DNA from: CAWCPR01 sp963797475
Lineage (GTDB): Bacteria > Chloroflexota > Anaerolineae > Anaerolineales > UBA4823
Length of the DNA stretch: 64,000 bases
Direction of reading: 5' to 3'
Assembly: GCA_963797475.1 (NCBI GenBank)
Contig: CAWCPR010000003.1
Coordinates: 1,054,001 to 1,118,000 of the forward strand
Below, piece after piece: positions 50,024 to 59,191 of this stretch. A program made the translations under genes and the position numbers. Each line of letters starts with the position of its first letter. Within the stretch, counting starts at the first letter, position 1. Below the pieces are notes generated by a model. The model made no database searches. It was given only the letters and a program-made list of their open reading frames with translations, and was not told where the DNA came from.

Positions 50024-50389
50024 ATGACTCTAAAACCCCTGAAATTTATCAACCAGTCTGTAGACGTAGCTTTCGATAAACCGCCCGCCCTGGAGAAAAA
50101 ACCTGGCTGCCCGGATCGTTTTACATGGCAGGATGAAGTATATGCGGTGGTGGAATTGTTGAGCGAATGGCACGACTACAGCCGGCGAGGCAGGATGGCG
50201 CGCAACATGCGTCCTGAACATGCTGAAACGGCCAGCTTACGTGGCTCCTGGGGCGTGGGGCAGGATTATTACCGAGTACGCACCGACCGGGGCCGAATTT
50301 TCGACCTTTATTTTGATCGAGCGCCAAAGAACGTCGATGATCGAAAAGGGGCCTGGTTTCTAGATAAAGAGCTCCAAGCGGTCGATTAA
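50024..50389 (+). CDS. DUF6504 family protein
   Basis: 121 residues, basic, with CPDRFTWQDEVYAVVELLSE, a central Arg-rich segment and DYYRVRTDRGRIFDLYFDRA, the pattern of DUF6504 domains often found fused to DNA-polymerase-like or UvrX proteins in actinobacteria. Here it is free-standing and convergent with the PolX gene (4-base overlap of 3' ends). TATAAT at 50011-50016 is only 7 bases before the ATG and no ribosome site exists, so the mRNA should be leaderless. Confidence 0.7.
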   Translation: MTLKPLKFINQSVDVAFDKPPALEKKPGCPDRFTWQDEVYAVVELLSEWHDYSRRGRMARNMRPEHAETASLRGSWGVGQDYYRVRTDRGRIFDLYFDRAPKNVDDRKGAWFLDKELQAVD

Positions 50390-52113
50390 GACCCACGCTG
50401 TCGCAACCAGTCCAACAGGCGTTCGAGCTCCCAGGTATTGATCACGTTCTGCGGGCCAACCCAGCCGCGCCGGGCCGTGGCAACCCCAAAGCGAACCAGG
50501 TCCAGATCGCCGGCGCTGTGAGCGTCCGTATTCACTGCCAGCATGATCCCTAGCTCAATCGCCCGACGGGAATAAACATCGTCCAGATCAAGGCGCTCCG
50601 GGTGGGCATTGATCTCCAAAACCACGCCAGTTTCAACAGCCGCCTGCAGTACCGCGTCCATATCCAGGTCTGCTCCTTCACGATTAGGGATCATCCGTCC
50701 TGTAGGGTGCCCGATAATATCGACATTCGGGTTGTGCATGGCTTTCAACAACCGCTGGGTCACCTGATCCCGGGGCTGGCGCAGGCTGGAATGTAGCGAT
50801 GCGACGACGATATCCAACCCAGCCAGGATTTCATCCGGGTAATCCAGGCTCCCATCGGCGAGGATCTCGACTTCAGAACCTTGCAACAGGTGGATCGAAT
50901 CTCCCAATGTCTCCTGGACCTGATCGATTTCAGCACGCTGGTGTTTCAAGTCCTCAATAGAGAGGCCGCTTGCGACTCCCAGGCTGGCAGAATGATCGGT
51001 AATCGCCAGAATTCTTCTTCCCCGGCTGCGGGCGGCCTGGGCCATTTCTTGGATAGAGAGCGTTCCGTCGCTCCAAGTGGAATGAGCGTGTAGCTCGGCT
51101 ACCAGGTCTTTGAGCTCAAGCAAGACCGGCAATTTGTGTGCACGGGCCGCCTGGACCTCCCCGCGGTCTTCACGCAGCTCGGGGGGAATCCAGGGCAGCC
51201 CCAGTGTCGAATACACTTCTTCTTCTATAGCGCATAAGATTTCGGTTCCGTCTCCGCGCAGAAAGGATTGGTCCGAAAGCGAGAGGCCCATCTTCTGGGC
51301 CAGTTCACGCAGACGCACGTTATGATCCTTAGAACCGGTTCCGTAAACCAGGGCAGTGCCGAAACGTTCCGGTGGATGCACCCATAATTGGGCGCGCAGA
51401 CCGTTGGAAAAAACCACGCTGGCTTTGATCTCACCCTGGGCCAGCAATTCAGTGACATCCGGACGGGTGGTGAACGACTCCATCACCTTCTTCCAATCCG
51501 CTGATGCAGCCAACAAATCCAGATCTCCCACTGTAGCGCGCATTCTGCGCAGGCTGCCGCCGGCCTCAGCCGCTTTCACCCCTGGCACCTTGCGCAGGTC
51601 CGCCAGCAGCTCCTGGGCAAAGGGCCAGGCTTTTCCAAGAGGGAAACGGTCTGTGCGCCTGGCGACCGCTTCGATCCCGGCGATCACTTTGGCTTCGGAT
51701 TTTTCTCCCATACCCGGCAGGGTTCGCAGCCTGCCCGCCCGGGCCGCCTCTTCCAGCTCAGCCAGGTTGGTTACACCAGCCTCGCGCCAAAAAAGAGCCG
51801 CCTTCTTCGGGCCGACATCGGGGACCTGCAATACTTCGACCAAACCCGCTGGCACTTCTTCTTCAAGTTTTTCCAGGAACGCTAACCTTCCGGTGGATAG
51901 GAGTTCGTCAATCTTCTCGGCGATTGCTTTGCCCACACCTGGGACTTCAGTCAGCTTACCCTGTTTCCAGATCTCATTGACATCCCGGCCCAGATTCTCG
52001 AGGCTGTCAGCAGCTTTACGGTATGCCAGAATCTTATAAATCACCTCGCCTTTTACTTCTAAGAGGTCTGCAATTAAGTCAAACTTACCAGCTAATTCTT
52101 GATTGTTCATCAC
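50386..52113 (-). CDS. polX: PolX-family DNA polymerase/PHP phosphoesterase, third catalytic Asp replaced
   Basis: 575 residues. An 8-kDa-type and fingers region with two helix-hairpin-helices (LTEVPGVGKAIAEKIDELLS; VPDVGPKKAALFWREAG). The palm shows GGSLRRMRATVGDLDLLAAS with the Asp-x-Asp pair (197, 199), but the third acid is Gln 242 in GLRAQLWVHPPERFGTAL, where homologues have an Asp. GTGSKDHNVRLRELA follows. The C-terminal PHP domain keeps its metal ligands (ELHAHSTWSDGTLS, AITDHSASLG, EVEIL, ASLHSS, GHPTGR, NTDAHS), so the 3'-5' exonuclease or AP-endonuclease activity should survive even if polymerisation is weak. It lies downstream of prmA, 36 bases away. Confidence 0.92.
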   Translation of the reverse strand: MMNNQELAGKFDLIADLLEVKGEVIYKILAYRKAADSLENLGRDVNEIWKQGKLTEVPGVGKAIAEKIDELLSTGRLAFLEKLEEEVPAGLVEVLQVPDVGPKKAALFWREAGVTNLAELEEAARAGRLRTLPGMGEKSEAKVIAGIEAVARRTDRFPLGKAWPFAQELLADLRKVPGVKAAEAGGSLRRMRATVGDLDLLAASADWKKVMESFTTRPDVTELLAQGEIKASVVFSNGLRAQLWVHPPERFGTALVYGTGSKDHNVRLRELAQKMGLSLSDQSFLRGDGTEILCAIEEEVYSTLGLPWIPPELREDRGEVQAARAHKLPVLLELKDLVAELHAHSTWSDGTLSIQEMAQAARSRGRRILAITDHSASLGVASGLSIEDLKHQRAEIDQVQETLGDSIHLLQGSEVEILADGSLDYPDEILAGLDIVVASLHSSLRQPRDQVTQRLLKAMHNPNVDIIGHPTGRMIPNREGADLDMDAVLQAAVETGVVLEINAHPERLDLDDVYSRRAIELGIMLAVNTDAHSAGDLDLVRFGVATARRGWVGPQNVINTWELERLLDWLRQRGS

Positions 52114-52149
52114 GAGCCTCCGCTGCCCAAATTCGGAAACGATAAAAAA

Positions 52150-53088
52150 TCAAACCTGAGGCCAGGCCGCCTGGATCGCCACCCAGTCTCCTTGCTGGCT
52201 TCTTGCTGCCGGCCGCAGCCCCTGGATCCTGAGCGCAGCTTCCACCTCGTCGGCCTGGTCTTCCAGAATCCCACTGAGCACCAATATTCCATCCGGCGTT
52301 AACAACTCGGCCAGGCCCTCCGCTAACAAGCGCACCAGCACCGGCGCAAGGATGTTTGCCAGCACCAGCGGAGCTTTTTTTACCGAAAACGATCCGGCGC
52401 GAATATCCGCCAGTGAGCCTGCTCTCAGATCCAGCCGGTCTTCCACACCGTTGATTGCCGCGTTCTCATGAGCCGCCTGGATCGCCCGTGGGTCGATGTC
52501 CACGCCCAGCGCGTGGCGGGCGCCTAATTTGAGGGCAGCCACGCTGAGGATGCCCGACCCACAGCCCAGGTCAATGACATTCAGCGCGGATCCCTGGCGG
52601 GCAGTTATGAACGCCTCCAGGATTTCCAGGCAGAGCTGCGTGGTGGGATGCGTACCGGTGCCAAAAGCCATACCTGGATCGATGCGGATCGGAATGCGCT
52701 CTTCGTTTGGATTTTCCAGCCAGGCAGGCACGATCATGAGACCGCGCCCGATATCGATCGGTTTGAAGTGGATTTTCCAGGCCTCGGCCCAATTTGTATC
52801 CACCACCTGGCGATACTGGGCAGTAGGCAGCGGCTGGATGCGCCCCAGGTACCACAATGCCTCCTCAAGGCGCTGGCGAGTTTCATCTAATTGATCATCA
52901 ACAGGCAGGTAGCCGGCCACCCGCAGCGGGCCAACCGGCCGGCCTTCGCCCTCAGGATCAGCCTGGATCGCCGTGGATTCTATCACTACACCGTTTGGGG
53001 CAAAACGCGCCAGCACATCCGCGATGGCTTCGGCCAGCTCGCCATCCGCGATAACCGATACTTCCAACCAGGCTGGGCTTTCTCCCAT
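52150..53088 (-). CDS. prmA: Ribosomal protein L11 methyltransferase
   Basis: 312 residues. SAM-dependent trimethylation of L11. Substrate-binding N-terminal domain (LEVSVIADGELAEAIADVLA), then DTNWAEAWKIHFKPIDIGRG, GMAFGTGTHPTTQLCLEILE, the SAM motif VIDLGCGSGILSVAALKLG, GVDIDPRAIQAAHENAAING and LANILAPVLVRL (Asn-Pro-like NI motif). GGGAGG lies 6 bases before ATG 53088; the frame is open to 53136 but lacks a ribosome site there. dnaJ and prmA are frequent neighbours in bacteria, and here only the GNAT gene and repeat copy C come between. Confidence 0.93.
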   Translation of the reverse strand: MGESPAWLEVSVIADGELAEAIADVLARFAPNGVVIESTAIQADPEGEGRPVGPLRVAGYLPVDDQLDETRQRLEEALWYLGRIQPLPTAQYRQVVDTNWAEAWKIHFKPIDIGRGLMIVPAWLENPNEERIPIRIDPGMAFGTGTHPTTQLCLEILEAFITARQGSALNVIDLGCGSGILSVAALKLGARHALGVDIDPRAIQAAHENAAINGVEDRLDLRAGSLADIRAGSFSVKKAPLVLANILAPVLVRLLAEGLAELLTPDGILVLSGILEDQADEVEAALRIQGLRPAARSQQGDWVAIQAAWPQV

Positions 53089-53161
53089 CCAATTCCTCCC
53101 TATAGAAACAAATAAACTCCTGGTCTTTCTACGCACTTTCCTGGTTGTAGCTCAGGTTAAA

Positions 53162-54118
53162 TTATGGTTCTACCAACCGCTCATAACGGGCACGGCGGCC
53201 AACCGTTGTGAAACTAAGCTGAGAATAGGCCTTTATGGCCCCAGGATTATTGATATGGACGGTCAGGAGAGCTGATCTCGCACCAGCCTCTTGCATTCTC
53301 CGCATTGTCTCGACCAGGAGCGCTGTTGCCAGCCCTCGCCTGCGTAGAGCTGGAATCACCCCAATTTGCCAGATATGACCACCCGGGGGGTCTTTGGTCA
53401 GGTCAATATTTCCAATCACAAAACCCACTGGTTCGCCATCTACGCACGCCAGAATTGACCACTCTGGCCGGTGATCGTTTTCGGTCACCTGTGCGATCCA
53501 CACAGCGGCGCTAAATCCTGGAAAGCCCGGCCGTTCGCGAAACGAGGTATGGTAAGCCTGAAAAAATTGTTCTGCCAGATCAGGTTGCCAATTCGTGAGG
53601 ATAACATCTTGTGGCAGGGAACGATCTGGCACCGGCAGGTGAAGATCCTTTTCCATCACAAGCTCTTCAAATACATTTGCAAAGCCATGTGCCAGATACA
53701 AGTGATGGGCTGGTTCTGTGAGCGATTCGGTCGCGACCTGCATCACCTTTTGCGGGTCAGCGACGCCAGCCAGCAAGATCTTAGCCTGCTCCTGGCTCCA
53801 TTGCATCAGGTAAGTCCCAACACCTCTGTGGCGTACGTCGGGGCGCACGAGGCCGACAATCCTGGCTCGCTGCCTGCCAGGGTCGCCGTTAATCGATACT
53901 CTGGCACAGGCAGCAAGACGTCCATCGGATGTATTGGCACCAATCCCGGAACCCGGCTCGTCTGGGAGATAGCGACTCTTGATGGTATCTGGCTCGAACA
54001 TAAAGCCAATGCCGCCATCGACCGCATGGCAAATTTGGGCCAGTTCAACGATAGCTTCCAGATCATTCTGGTCGATTGGTCGCCACATCAAATTAATCAT
54101 ACTCGCATGCAGTTTCAC
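53162..54118 (-). CDS. Double GNAT-fold acetyltransferase
   Basis: 318 residues built of two GNAT domains. The first is weaker (MWRPIDQNDLEAIVELAQIC, VRPDVRHRGVGTYLMQWSQE). The second is canonical (ILACVDGEPVGFVIGNID, WQIGVIPALRRRGLATALLV, ALLTVHINNPGAIKAYSQLS) with the R/Q-x-x-G-x-G/A acetyl-CoA loop. The double arrangement recalls mycothiol synthase MshD and related proteins, but the acceptor is unknown. A start at ATG 54118 or 54100 is possible. Confidence 0.85.
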   Translation of the reverse strand: MKLHASMINLMWRPIDQNDLEAIVELAQICHAVDGGIGFMFEPDTIKSRYLPDEPGSGIGANTSDGRLAACARVSINGDPGRQRARIVGLVRPDVRHRGVGTYLMQWSQEQAKILLAGVADPQKVMQVATESLTEPAHHLYLAHGFANVFEELVMEKDLHLPVPDRSLPQDVILTNWQPDLAEQFFQAYHTSFRERPGFPGFSAAVWIAQVTENDHRPEWSILACVDGEPVGFVIGNIDLTKDPPGGHIWQIGVIPALRRRGLATALLVETMRRMQEAGARSALLTVHINNPGAIKAYSQLSFTTVGRRARYERLVEP

Positions 54119-54119
54119 C

Positions 54120-54196
54120 TACCTGTTTTGATGAATCTCTGGAGATTGCGGGGCGCTTTGCCCCTGGCCTTCGGCCAGGGGCAAAGCGCCCGACCC
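54120..54196 (+). repeat. Intergenic repeat, copy C, with 19-bp perfect hairpin
   Basis: Starts with CTGTTTTGATGAATCTCTGG (left module as in copies A and B, one base different), then GGGCGCTTTGCCCCTGGCC, a TTC loop and its exact complement (54151-54169 / 54173-54191), then GACCC. It sits between dnaJ and the GNAT gene and may also act as a transcription barrier. Confidence 0.85.
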
Positions 54197-54220
54197 TGTT
54201 CAGGCAGCAACTGGAATTAA

Positions 54221-55348
54221 TTAGCCTCCCAGGGCGTCTTTAAGCCAGTCCAGAAAACCCCGTTCCTGCGGGCGCACCTCGCTGCCAAGACTTTTTGCAA
54301 GCTGCTCAAACAGATTGCGCTGCTCCTGGTTCAGGCGAGATGGAATTTCGACGTTCACAACCACAAGCTGGTCGCCGCGTCCATTCCCACGCAGGTGGGG
54401 TACACCTTTACCGCGCAGATGCAATACTTTGCCCGGTTGGGTCCCTGGTGGAATCTTCAATTTGGTCAATCCATCCACCGTTGGAATATCCACATCCGCG
54501 CCTAAAACCGCCTGGGCGATATTGACGTTCAGATCCAGCAGAATGTCATATTCCCTGCGGCGGAAATACTTGTGAGGCTTTACTTGAATGACGATAAACA
54601 GGTTACCATTCGGCCCGCCATTAACCCCGGGTTGGCCTTCGCCGGCCAGGCGGATTTGAGTGTCATTGTCGACGCCGGCAGGCACGCTGACCAGCTTATG
54701 CCGTACGCGTCTTTCCAACCCGCGGCCCTGGCAGTTATGGCAGGGAGACGCAATTGTCTCGCCTTGCCCATTGCAGGTTGGGCAAGTCGCGACCTGCACC
54801 ATCGAACCCAGGATGGTCTGGCGCATTTGGCGGACCTCACCGGTGCCGTTACAGGTGGTGCAGCGGACCGGGGACGTGCCGGGCTCGGCGCCCGACCCAT
54901 TGCAGACAGCACAAACTTCGTCCCGGGTAATCTCAATTTCTTTTTCTACGCCAAATACGGCCTCTTCAAAGCTCAGATCCAGCCGGTACTGCAGGTCGCC
55001 TCCACGCCGCGGCGCATTACGCGCCCGCCGGCTGGAGCGGCTAAAACCGCCAAACCCGAACAGATCCCCAAAGATATCGGCGAAATCCGAGAAATCCACA
55101 TTGAAGTCCTGTGCGCCGCCCGCGCCGCGCACCCCGGCGTGGCCAAAGCGATCATACGCCGCCCGTTTATCGCTATCGGAGAGCACGGCATAGGCTTCGT
55201 TGAGCTCTTTAAATTGCTCCTCGGCATCCGCAGACTTGTTCACGTCTGGATGATACTGGCGCGCCAGACGCCGGAACGCCGATTTCAGATCGTCTGGTGA
55301 GGCGTTGCGCGGAACGCCCAAGATTTCATAATAGTCACGTTGAGTCAT
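54221..55348 (-). CDS. dnaJ: Chaperone DnaJ
   Basis: Type I Hsp40 co-chaperone that stimulates DnaK, 375 residues. J domain (DYYEILGVPRNASPDDLKSA, with HPD in YHPDVNK), Gly/Phe-rich region (FGGFSRSSRRARNAPR), four CxxCxGxG-type zinc repeats (CAVCNGSGAEPG, CTTCNGTGEV, CPTCNGQGE, CHNCQGRG) and a C-terminal substrate domain. Last gene of the hrcA operon, 83 bases after dnaK. Confidence 0.97.
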   Translation of the reverse strand: MTQRDYYEILGVPRNASPDDLKSAFRRLARQYHPDVNKSADAEEQFKELNEAYAVLSDSDKRAAYDRFGHAGVRGAGGAQDFNVDFSDFADIFGDLFGFGGFSRSSRRARNAPRRGGDLQYRLDLSFEEAVFGVEKEIEITRDEVCAVCNGSGAEPGTSPVRCTTCNGTGEVRQMRQTILGSMVQVATCPTCNGQGETIASPCHNCQGRGLERRVRHKLVSVPAGVDNDTQIRLAGEGQPGVNGGPNGNLFIVIQVKPHKYFRRREYDILLDLNVNIAQAVLGADVDIPTVDGLTKLKIPPGTQPGKVLHLRGKGVPHLRGNGRGDQLVVVNVEIPSRLNQEQRNLFEQLAKSLGSEVRPQERGFLDWLKDALGG

Positions 55349-55431
55349 TGGTAAACCAGTACTTTAAATCATCGGAAGGTTGAAACGAGGAGCGATCCAA
55401 CCTTCGGAGAAAACCATGGCTTGCTTAGCAG

Positions 55432-57378
55432 TCATGCATTTCGATATTCACCATCGACGACATCCTCATCGTCCCCCGAACCATCTCCTGGTTCAGGCCC
55501 CGACCCAGGCTGTGGACCGCCATCCGGGCCGCCCGTTTCCGGGCCGCTCGTCCCAGGCCCTCCTGCCGCCGGACCTGCCTGTTGGTATGCAGCGGCCCCT
55601 ACCTGCTGCATGACCTGGTTCAAGTCGTCGGTCGCTTTACGGATCGCTTCGCTGTCATCGCCATCCATGACCTTGCGCACTTTCGATATGTTATCCTCTA
55701 CATTGCTCTTGATCTCGCCAGGGACTTTTTCGCCCAGGTCTCGCAGGACTTTCTCAGCCGTATAAACCGCGTTATCGGCGTTGTTGCGCGCTTCAATCAA
55801 TTCTTTACGCTGGCGGTCCTCATCGGCGTGGACTTCCGCTTCCTTGCGCATACGCTCGACCTCGGCCTCGTTTAAGCCTGAAGAGGCGGTGATGGTGATA
55901 TTCTGGCTGCGCCCGGTCGCCTTATCCTGGGCAGTGACCTTCAAGATGCCATTGGCGTCGATATCAAATGTCACTTCAATTTGAGGAATACCCCGCGGCG
56001 CGGGTGGAATTCCATCCAGAGTGAATTTACCCAAAGATTTATTATCCGTCGCCATCGGGCGCTCACCCTGAACGACATGGATCTCTACCTGTGACTGGCT
56101 GTCGCTGGCAGTGGAGAAAATCTGGCTCTTTCGCGAAGGGATGGTCGTATTGCGTTCGATCAATGGCGTCGCTACACCCCCATAGGTCTCTACAGATAGA
56201 GTGAGCGGAGTCACATCCAGGAGGAGGATATCCTTCACTTCGCCGCCTAATACCCCGGCCTGGATCGCCGCTCCAATACCTACAACTTCATCCGGGTTGA
56301 CGCCTTTATGGGGTTCCTTACTAAATAGCTTTCGCACGGCCTCCTGGACAGCCGGCATGCGCGTCATCCCGCCCACCAGCACCACCTCATTAATCCCGGA
56401 TGGATCCAGGCTGGCATCCTTCATCGCCTGTTTCACCGGGCCGAGAGATCGCTCGATCAGGTCGGAGGTCAACTGCTCCAGCTTGGCGCGGGTCAGCGTC
56501 ATCACCAGGTGCTTGGGGCCGCTGGCATCCGCAGTGATATATGGCAGGTTGATCTCAGTCTGCATGAGGCTGGAAAGCTCGATCTTCGCTTTTTCGGAGG
56601 CCTCTTTGAGCCGCTGCAATGACTGGCGGTCGTTGCGTAAATTGATCCCCTGGTTGCGCTGGAATTCGTCTGCAATGTAATCGATGATGCGCTGGTCGAA
56701 ATCGTCGCCGCCCAGGAATGTGTCCCCGCTGGTAGAGCGAACCTGGAAAACACCATCCCCCACATCCAAAACTGAAATATCGAAGGTGCCGCCGCCCAGA
56801 TCGTACACGGCGATCACTTCATCCGTCTTCTTATCCAGCCCGTAAGCCAGAGAAGAAGCTGTGGGTTCGTTAATGATGCGCAGCACTTCCAGGCCTGCGA
56901 TTTTGCCGGCGTCTTTGGTCGCGTTTCTTTGCGCGTCGTTGAAATAAGCCGGCACGGTGATAACTGCCTGGGTCACCGGCTCACCCAGGTAAGCTTCGGC
57001 GTCAGCTTTCAGCTTGGCCAGGATCATGGCGGAGATCTCTGGAGGCGAATACTCCTTGCCGTCCAGGATGACGCGCACGTCGCCATTCGGCGCTTCAGCC
57101 ACTTTATAGGGCACCCGTGATTTGGCGCGTTGGACCTCGGGATCGTTGAATTTGCGCCCCATGAATCGCTTGATTGAAAAGACCGTATTCTCAGGGTTTA
57201 CAACCGCCTGGTTGCGAGCGACCTTGCCGGTCAGGCGCTCGTGATTTTTATTGACCGCCACGACCGAGGGCACCAGGCGTTCCCCTTCCGCCGACGGGAT
57301 CACGACCGGTTCACCGCCCTCCATAACTGCGACCACTGAGTTGGTTGTTCCAAGATCGATTCCGATGATTTTTGACAT
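55432..57378 (-). CDS. dnaK: Chaperone DnaK (Hsp70)
   Basis: ATP-driven folding chaperone, about 648 residues. SKIIGIDLGTTNSVVAVMEG, DAQRNATKDAGKIAGLEV, IAVYDLGGGTFDISVLDVG, DEVVGIGAAIQAGVLGG, LLLDVTPLTLSVETYGGV. The C-terminal tail is unusually Gly/Pro-rich (GGPGTSGPETGGPDGGPQPG...). ATG 57378 is chosen because GGAGG lies 8-9 bases upstream; the frame is open to 57393. Confidence 0.97.
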   Translation of the reverse strand: MSKIIGIDLGTTNSVVAVMEGGEPVVIPSAEGERLVPSVVAVNKNHERLTGKVARNQAVVNPENTVFSIKRFMGRKFNDPEVQRAKSRVPYKVAEAPNGDVRVILDGKEYSPPEISAMILAKLKADAEAYLGEPVTQAVITVPAYFNDAQRNATKDAGKIAGLEVLRIINEPTASSLAYGLDKKTDEVIAVYDLGGGTFDISVLDVGDGVFQVRSTSGDTFLGGDDFDQRIIDYIADEFQRNQGINLRNDRQSLQRLKEASEKAKIELSSLMQTEINLPYITADASGPKHLVMTLTRAKLEQLTSDLIERSLGPVKQAMKDASLDPSGINEVVLVGGMTRMPAVQEAVRKLFSKEPHKGVNPDEVVGIGAAIQAGVLGGEVKDILLLDVTPLTLSVETYGGVATPLIERNTTIPSRKSQIFSTASDSQSQVEIHVVQGERPMATDNKSLGKFTLDGIPPAPRGIPQIEVTFDIDANGILKVTAQDKATGRSQNITITASSGLNEAEVERMRKEAEVHADEDRQRKELIEARNNADNAVYTAEKVLRDLGEKVPGEIKSNVEDNISKVRKVMDGDDSEAIRKATDDLNQVMQQVGAAAYQQAGPAAGGPGTSGPETGGPDGGPQPGSGPEPGDGSGDDEDVVDGEYRNA

Positions 57379-57426
57379 AAAAAATTCCTCCAAATGATTT
57401 CAGGGTGTAAGTAAAAAAGCGAATAA

Positions 57427-58029
57427 TTACCTGGCGACCCGAACCATAGCTGGGCGCAGCACACGATCTCCTAAAATATAGCCCCGTTGGAGAACCTCGA
57501 TGATTTGCCCGCTTTCATGATCCTCGCTTTCTTCCAGTGTGACGGCTTCGTGCATATTGGGATCAAAGGCTTTCCCCTCCGCGTCCATCGGTTTGACGCC
57601 TTCACTTTCCAGGATGGCGGAGAGCTTGCGATAAATCAGCTCAATCCCATTCGACCAGGCTGCCCCCTCCCCTTCTTGCGGCCGGTTTTTCAACGCGCGC
57701 TCCAGGTCATCCAAAACTTCCAGGTAACGCTTAATGATGCTTCCCGCAGCATTTTGATAAAACTGAGATTGATCGCGTTCGATGCGTTTTTTGTAATTTG
57801 CAAATTCTGCCAGGGCGCGCTGCCAGCCCTCCAGATATTCATCGGCTTTAGCCCGGCTTTCGGCCAATTCAGCCTGTAACGCGTCCATTTTTTTCGCAAT
57901 GATTTCTGTAAGATCCTCTGGAGATGATCCTTCTGGCTCGATCTCCTTGATTTCTTGTTCCACCTCATCATGTTCTTCTTTTAGCTTTACCGGATTCACT
58001 TGTGGATCCTTTTTCTCCTCATCAGCCAT
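57427..58029 (-). CDS. grpE: Nucleotide exchange factor GrpE
   Basis: 200 residues. A long acidic, coiled-coil N-terminus (VKLKEEHDEVEQEIKEIEPE) followed by the GrpE core DEYLEGWQRALAEFANYKKR, DDLERALKNRP, IYRKLSAILESEGVKPMDAE, GKAFDPNMHEAV, and the beta domain ILGDRVLRPAMVRVAR. It promotes ADP release from DnaK. Located between hrcA and dnaK. Confidence 0.96.
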   Translation of the reverse strand: MADEEKKDPQVNPVKLKEEHDEVEQEIKEIEPEGSSPEDLTEIIAKKMDALQAELAESRAKADEYLEGWQRALAEFANYKKRIERDQSQFYQNAAGSIIKRYLEVLDDLERALKNRPQEGEGAAWSNGIELIYRKLSAILESEGVKPMDAEGKAFDPNMHEAVTLEESEDHESGQIIEVLQRGYILGDRVLRPAMVRVAR

Positions 58030-58096
58030 GTTCGCTTTTTACTCCTTAAAAATTTACGCCAAAGATTATGATTTCTAAACAAACCAGGATCGGGAT

Positions 58097-59134
58097 TCAG
58101 TCAGCGTGCAGATCGATCACCAGATCGCTCAACAAGCCGGCCACGAATCGTACAGTGGAAATGGTACGGCCATAGGACATGCGAATAGGGCCTAAAACGC
58201 CCAGGGTGCCCGTTGCTACCCCCGGCGCGCCGTAGCGGGAGAGAACCACCGAACAATCCCGCAGCTCCTCCCAGGTGCCTTCACCCCCGATTAACACTTG
58301 CACGCCGCCCATCTCACTGCTTGGCAGGATCGTTCGCGACAGTAAATCCTCCAGCAAAGAACGTTCCTCCAGGATGTGCAATGCATTGCGGGCCGTCTCC
58401 GAATCGGCGAATTCCGGCTCGGAGAGCACATGCGTCAGGCCGTCACGGTAAACTTCACCCGCCAACACCTCCCCCGTCCGGCGCATATCATCCAAAATGA
58501 GCTTGAGCATATCCTTTTCAAGAGCATCCATTGGAAGAGAGAGCGCGGCGATGCCGGCTACATCCAGGCCCTGGCAATTCTCGTTTAAGGTGTTGGCGGC
58601 AGTGCTCAAGCGCTCTTGAGAAACCGGTTCCGCCAGGGCCAACATCTGCTGGCGGACCTCGCCGCCGGTCAAAACCAGGACCATCAGCACCTGTCTTCCA
58701 TGGGTGCTGATCAGCTCCAGGTGTTTAAAATGCGTTCGTTCGGAATGGGGGGACGTGACCAGGGAGGCAGCCTGTGATTGGTGCGCCAACACCGAGGCTG
58801 CCAACCGCATCCAGCGGTCGACATCCATCCCAGCCTGGTAAAACTGGTGCACGATCATGCGCTTTGTCGGAGCGGGTAAATCGGTGTGGCCCATAAGCTG
58901 GCGGACGAAATAACGATAGCCCTCCTCGGTCGGCACACGTCCTGCTGAGGTATGAGGCTGGCGCAGGTAGCCCATATCGGTTAAGGCCACCATTTCGTTG
59001 CGCACTGTGGCCGAGCTTATATCCAGATTGTAATGCTCTACCAATCGACGCGAGCCTACCGGTTGGGCGGTCTCAATATAATCGCGTATGACAAGCGCCA
59101 GCGTAAGTTTTTGCCGTTCGGTTAGGTTAGTCAT
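58097..59134 (-). CDS. hrcA: Heat-inducible transcription repressor HrcA
   Basis: 345 residues. Winged-helix N-terminus (LTERQKLTLALVIRDYIETA, LDISSATVRNEMVALTDMGY, QPHTSAGRVPTEEGYRYFV) and a GAF-like C-terminal domain (VLMVLVLTGGEVRQQMLALA, GPIRMSYGRTISTVRFVAGL). It binds CIRCE; a perfect CIRCE lies 17 bases upstream, so it represses its own operon. Confidence 0.96.
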   Translation of the reverse strand: MTNLTERQKLTLALVIRDYIETAQPVGSRRLVEHYNLDISSATVRNEMVALTDMGYLRQPHTSAGRVPTEEGYRYFVRQLMGHTDLPAPTKRMIVHQFYQAGMDVDRWMRLAASVLAHQSQAASLVTSPHSERTHFKHLELISTHGRQVLMVLVLTGGEVRQQMLALAEPVSQERLSTAANTLNENCQGLDVAGIAALSLPMDALEKDMLKLILDDMRRTGEVLAGEVYRDGLTHVLSEPEFADSETARNALHILEERSLLEDLLSRTILPSSEMGGVQVLIGGEGTWEELRDCSVVLSRYGAPGVATGTLGVLGPIRMSYGRTISTVRFVAGLLSDLVIDLHAD

Positions 59135-59151
59135 TTGCCTTTTTTACCATT

Positions 59152-59178
59152 TTAGCACTCTCACTATGAGAGTGCTAA
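59152..59178. promoter_or_regulatory. CIRCE operator (HrcA binding site), perfect
   Basis: TTAGCACTC - 9 bases - GAGTGCTAA, exact match to the consensus, between the hrcA promoter and its start codon. Confidence 0.97.
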
Positions 59179-59191
59179 ATTAAGCAATACG

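Noticed and set aside
54572..55300. 242-residue plus-strand frame over dnaJ
   Set aside because: Antisense to the zinc-repeat region of dnaJ; periodic codons create the open frame.
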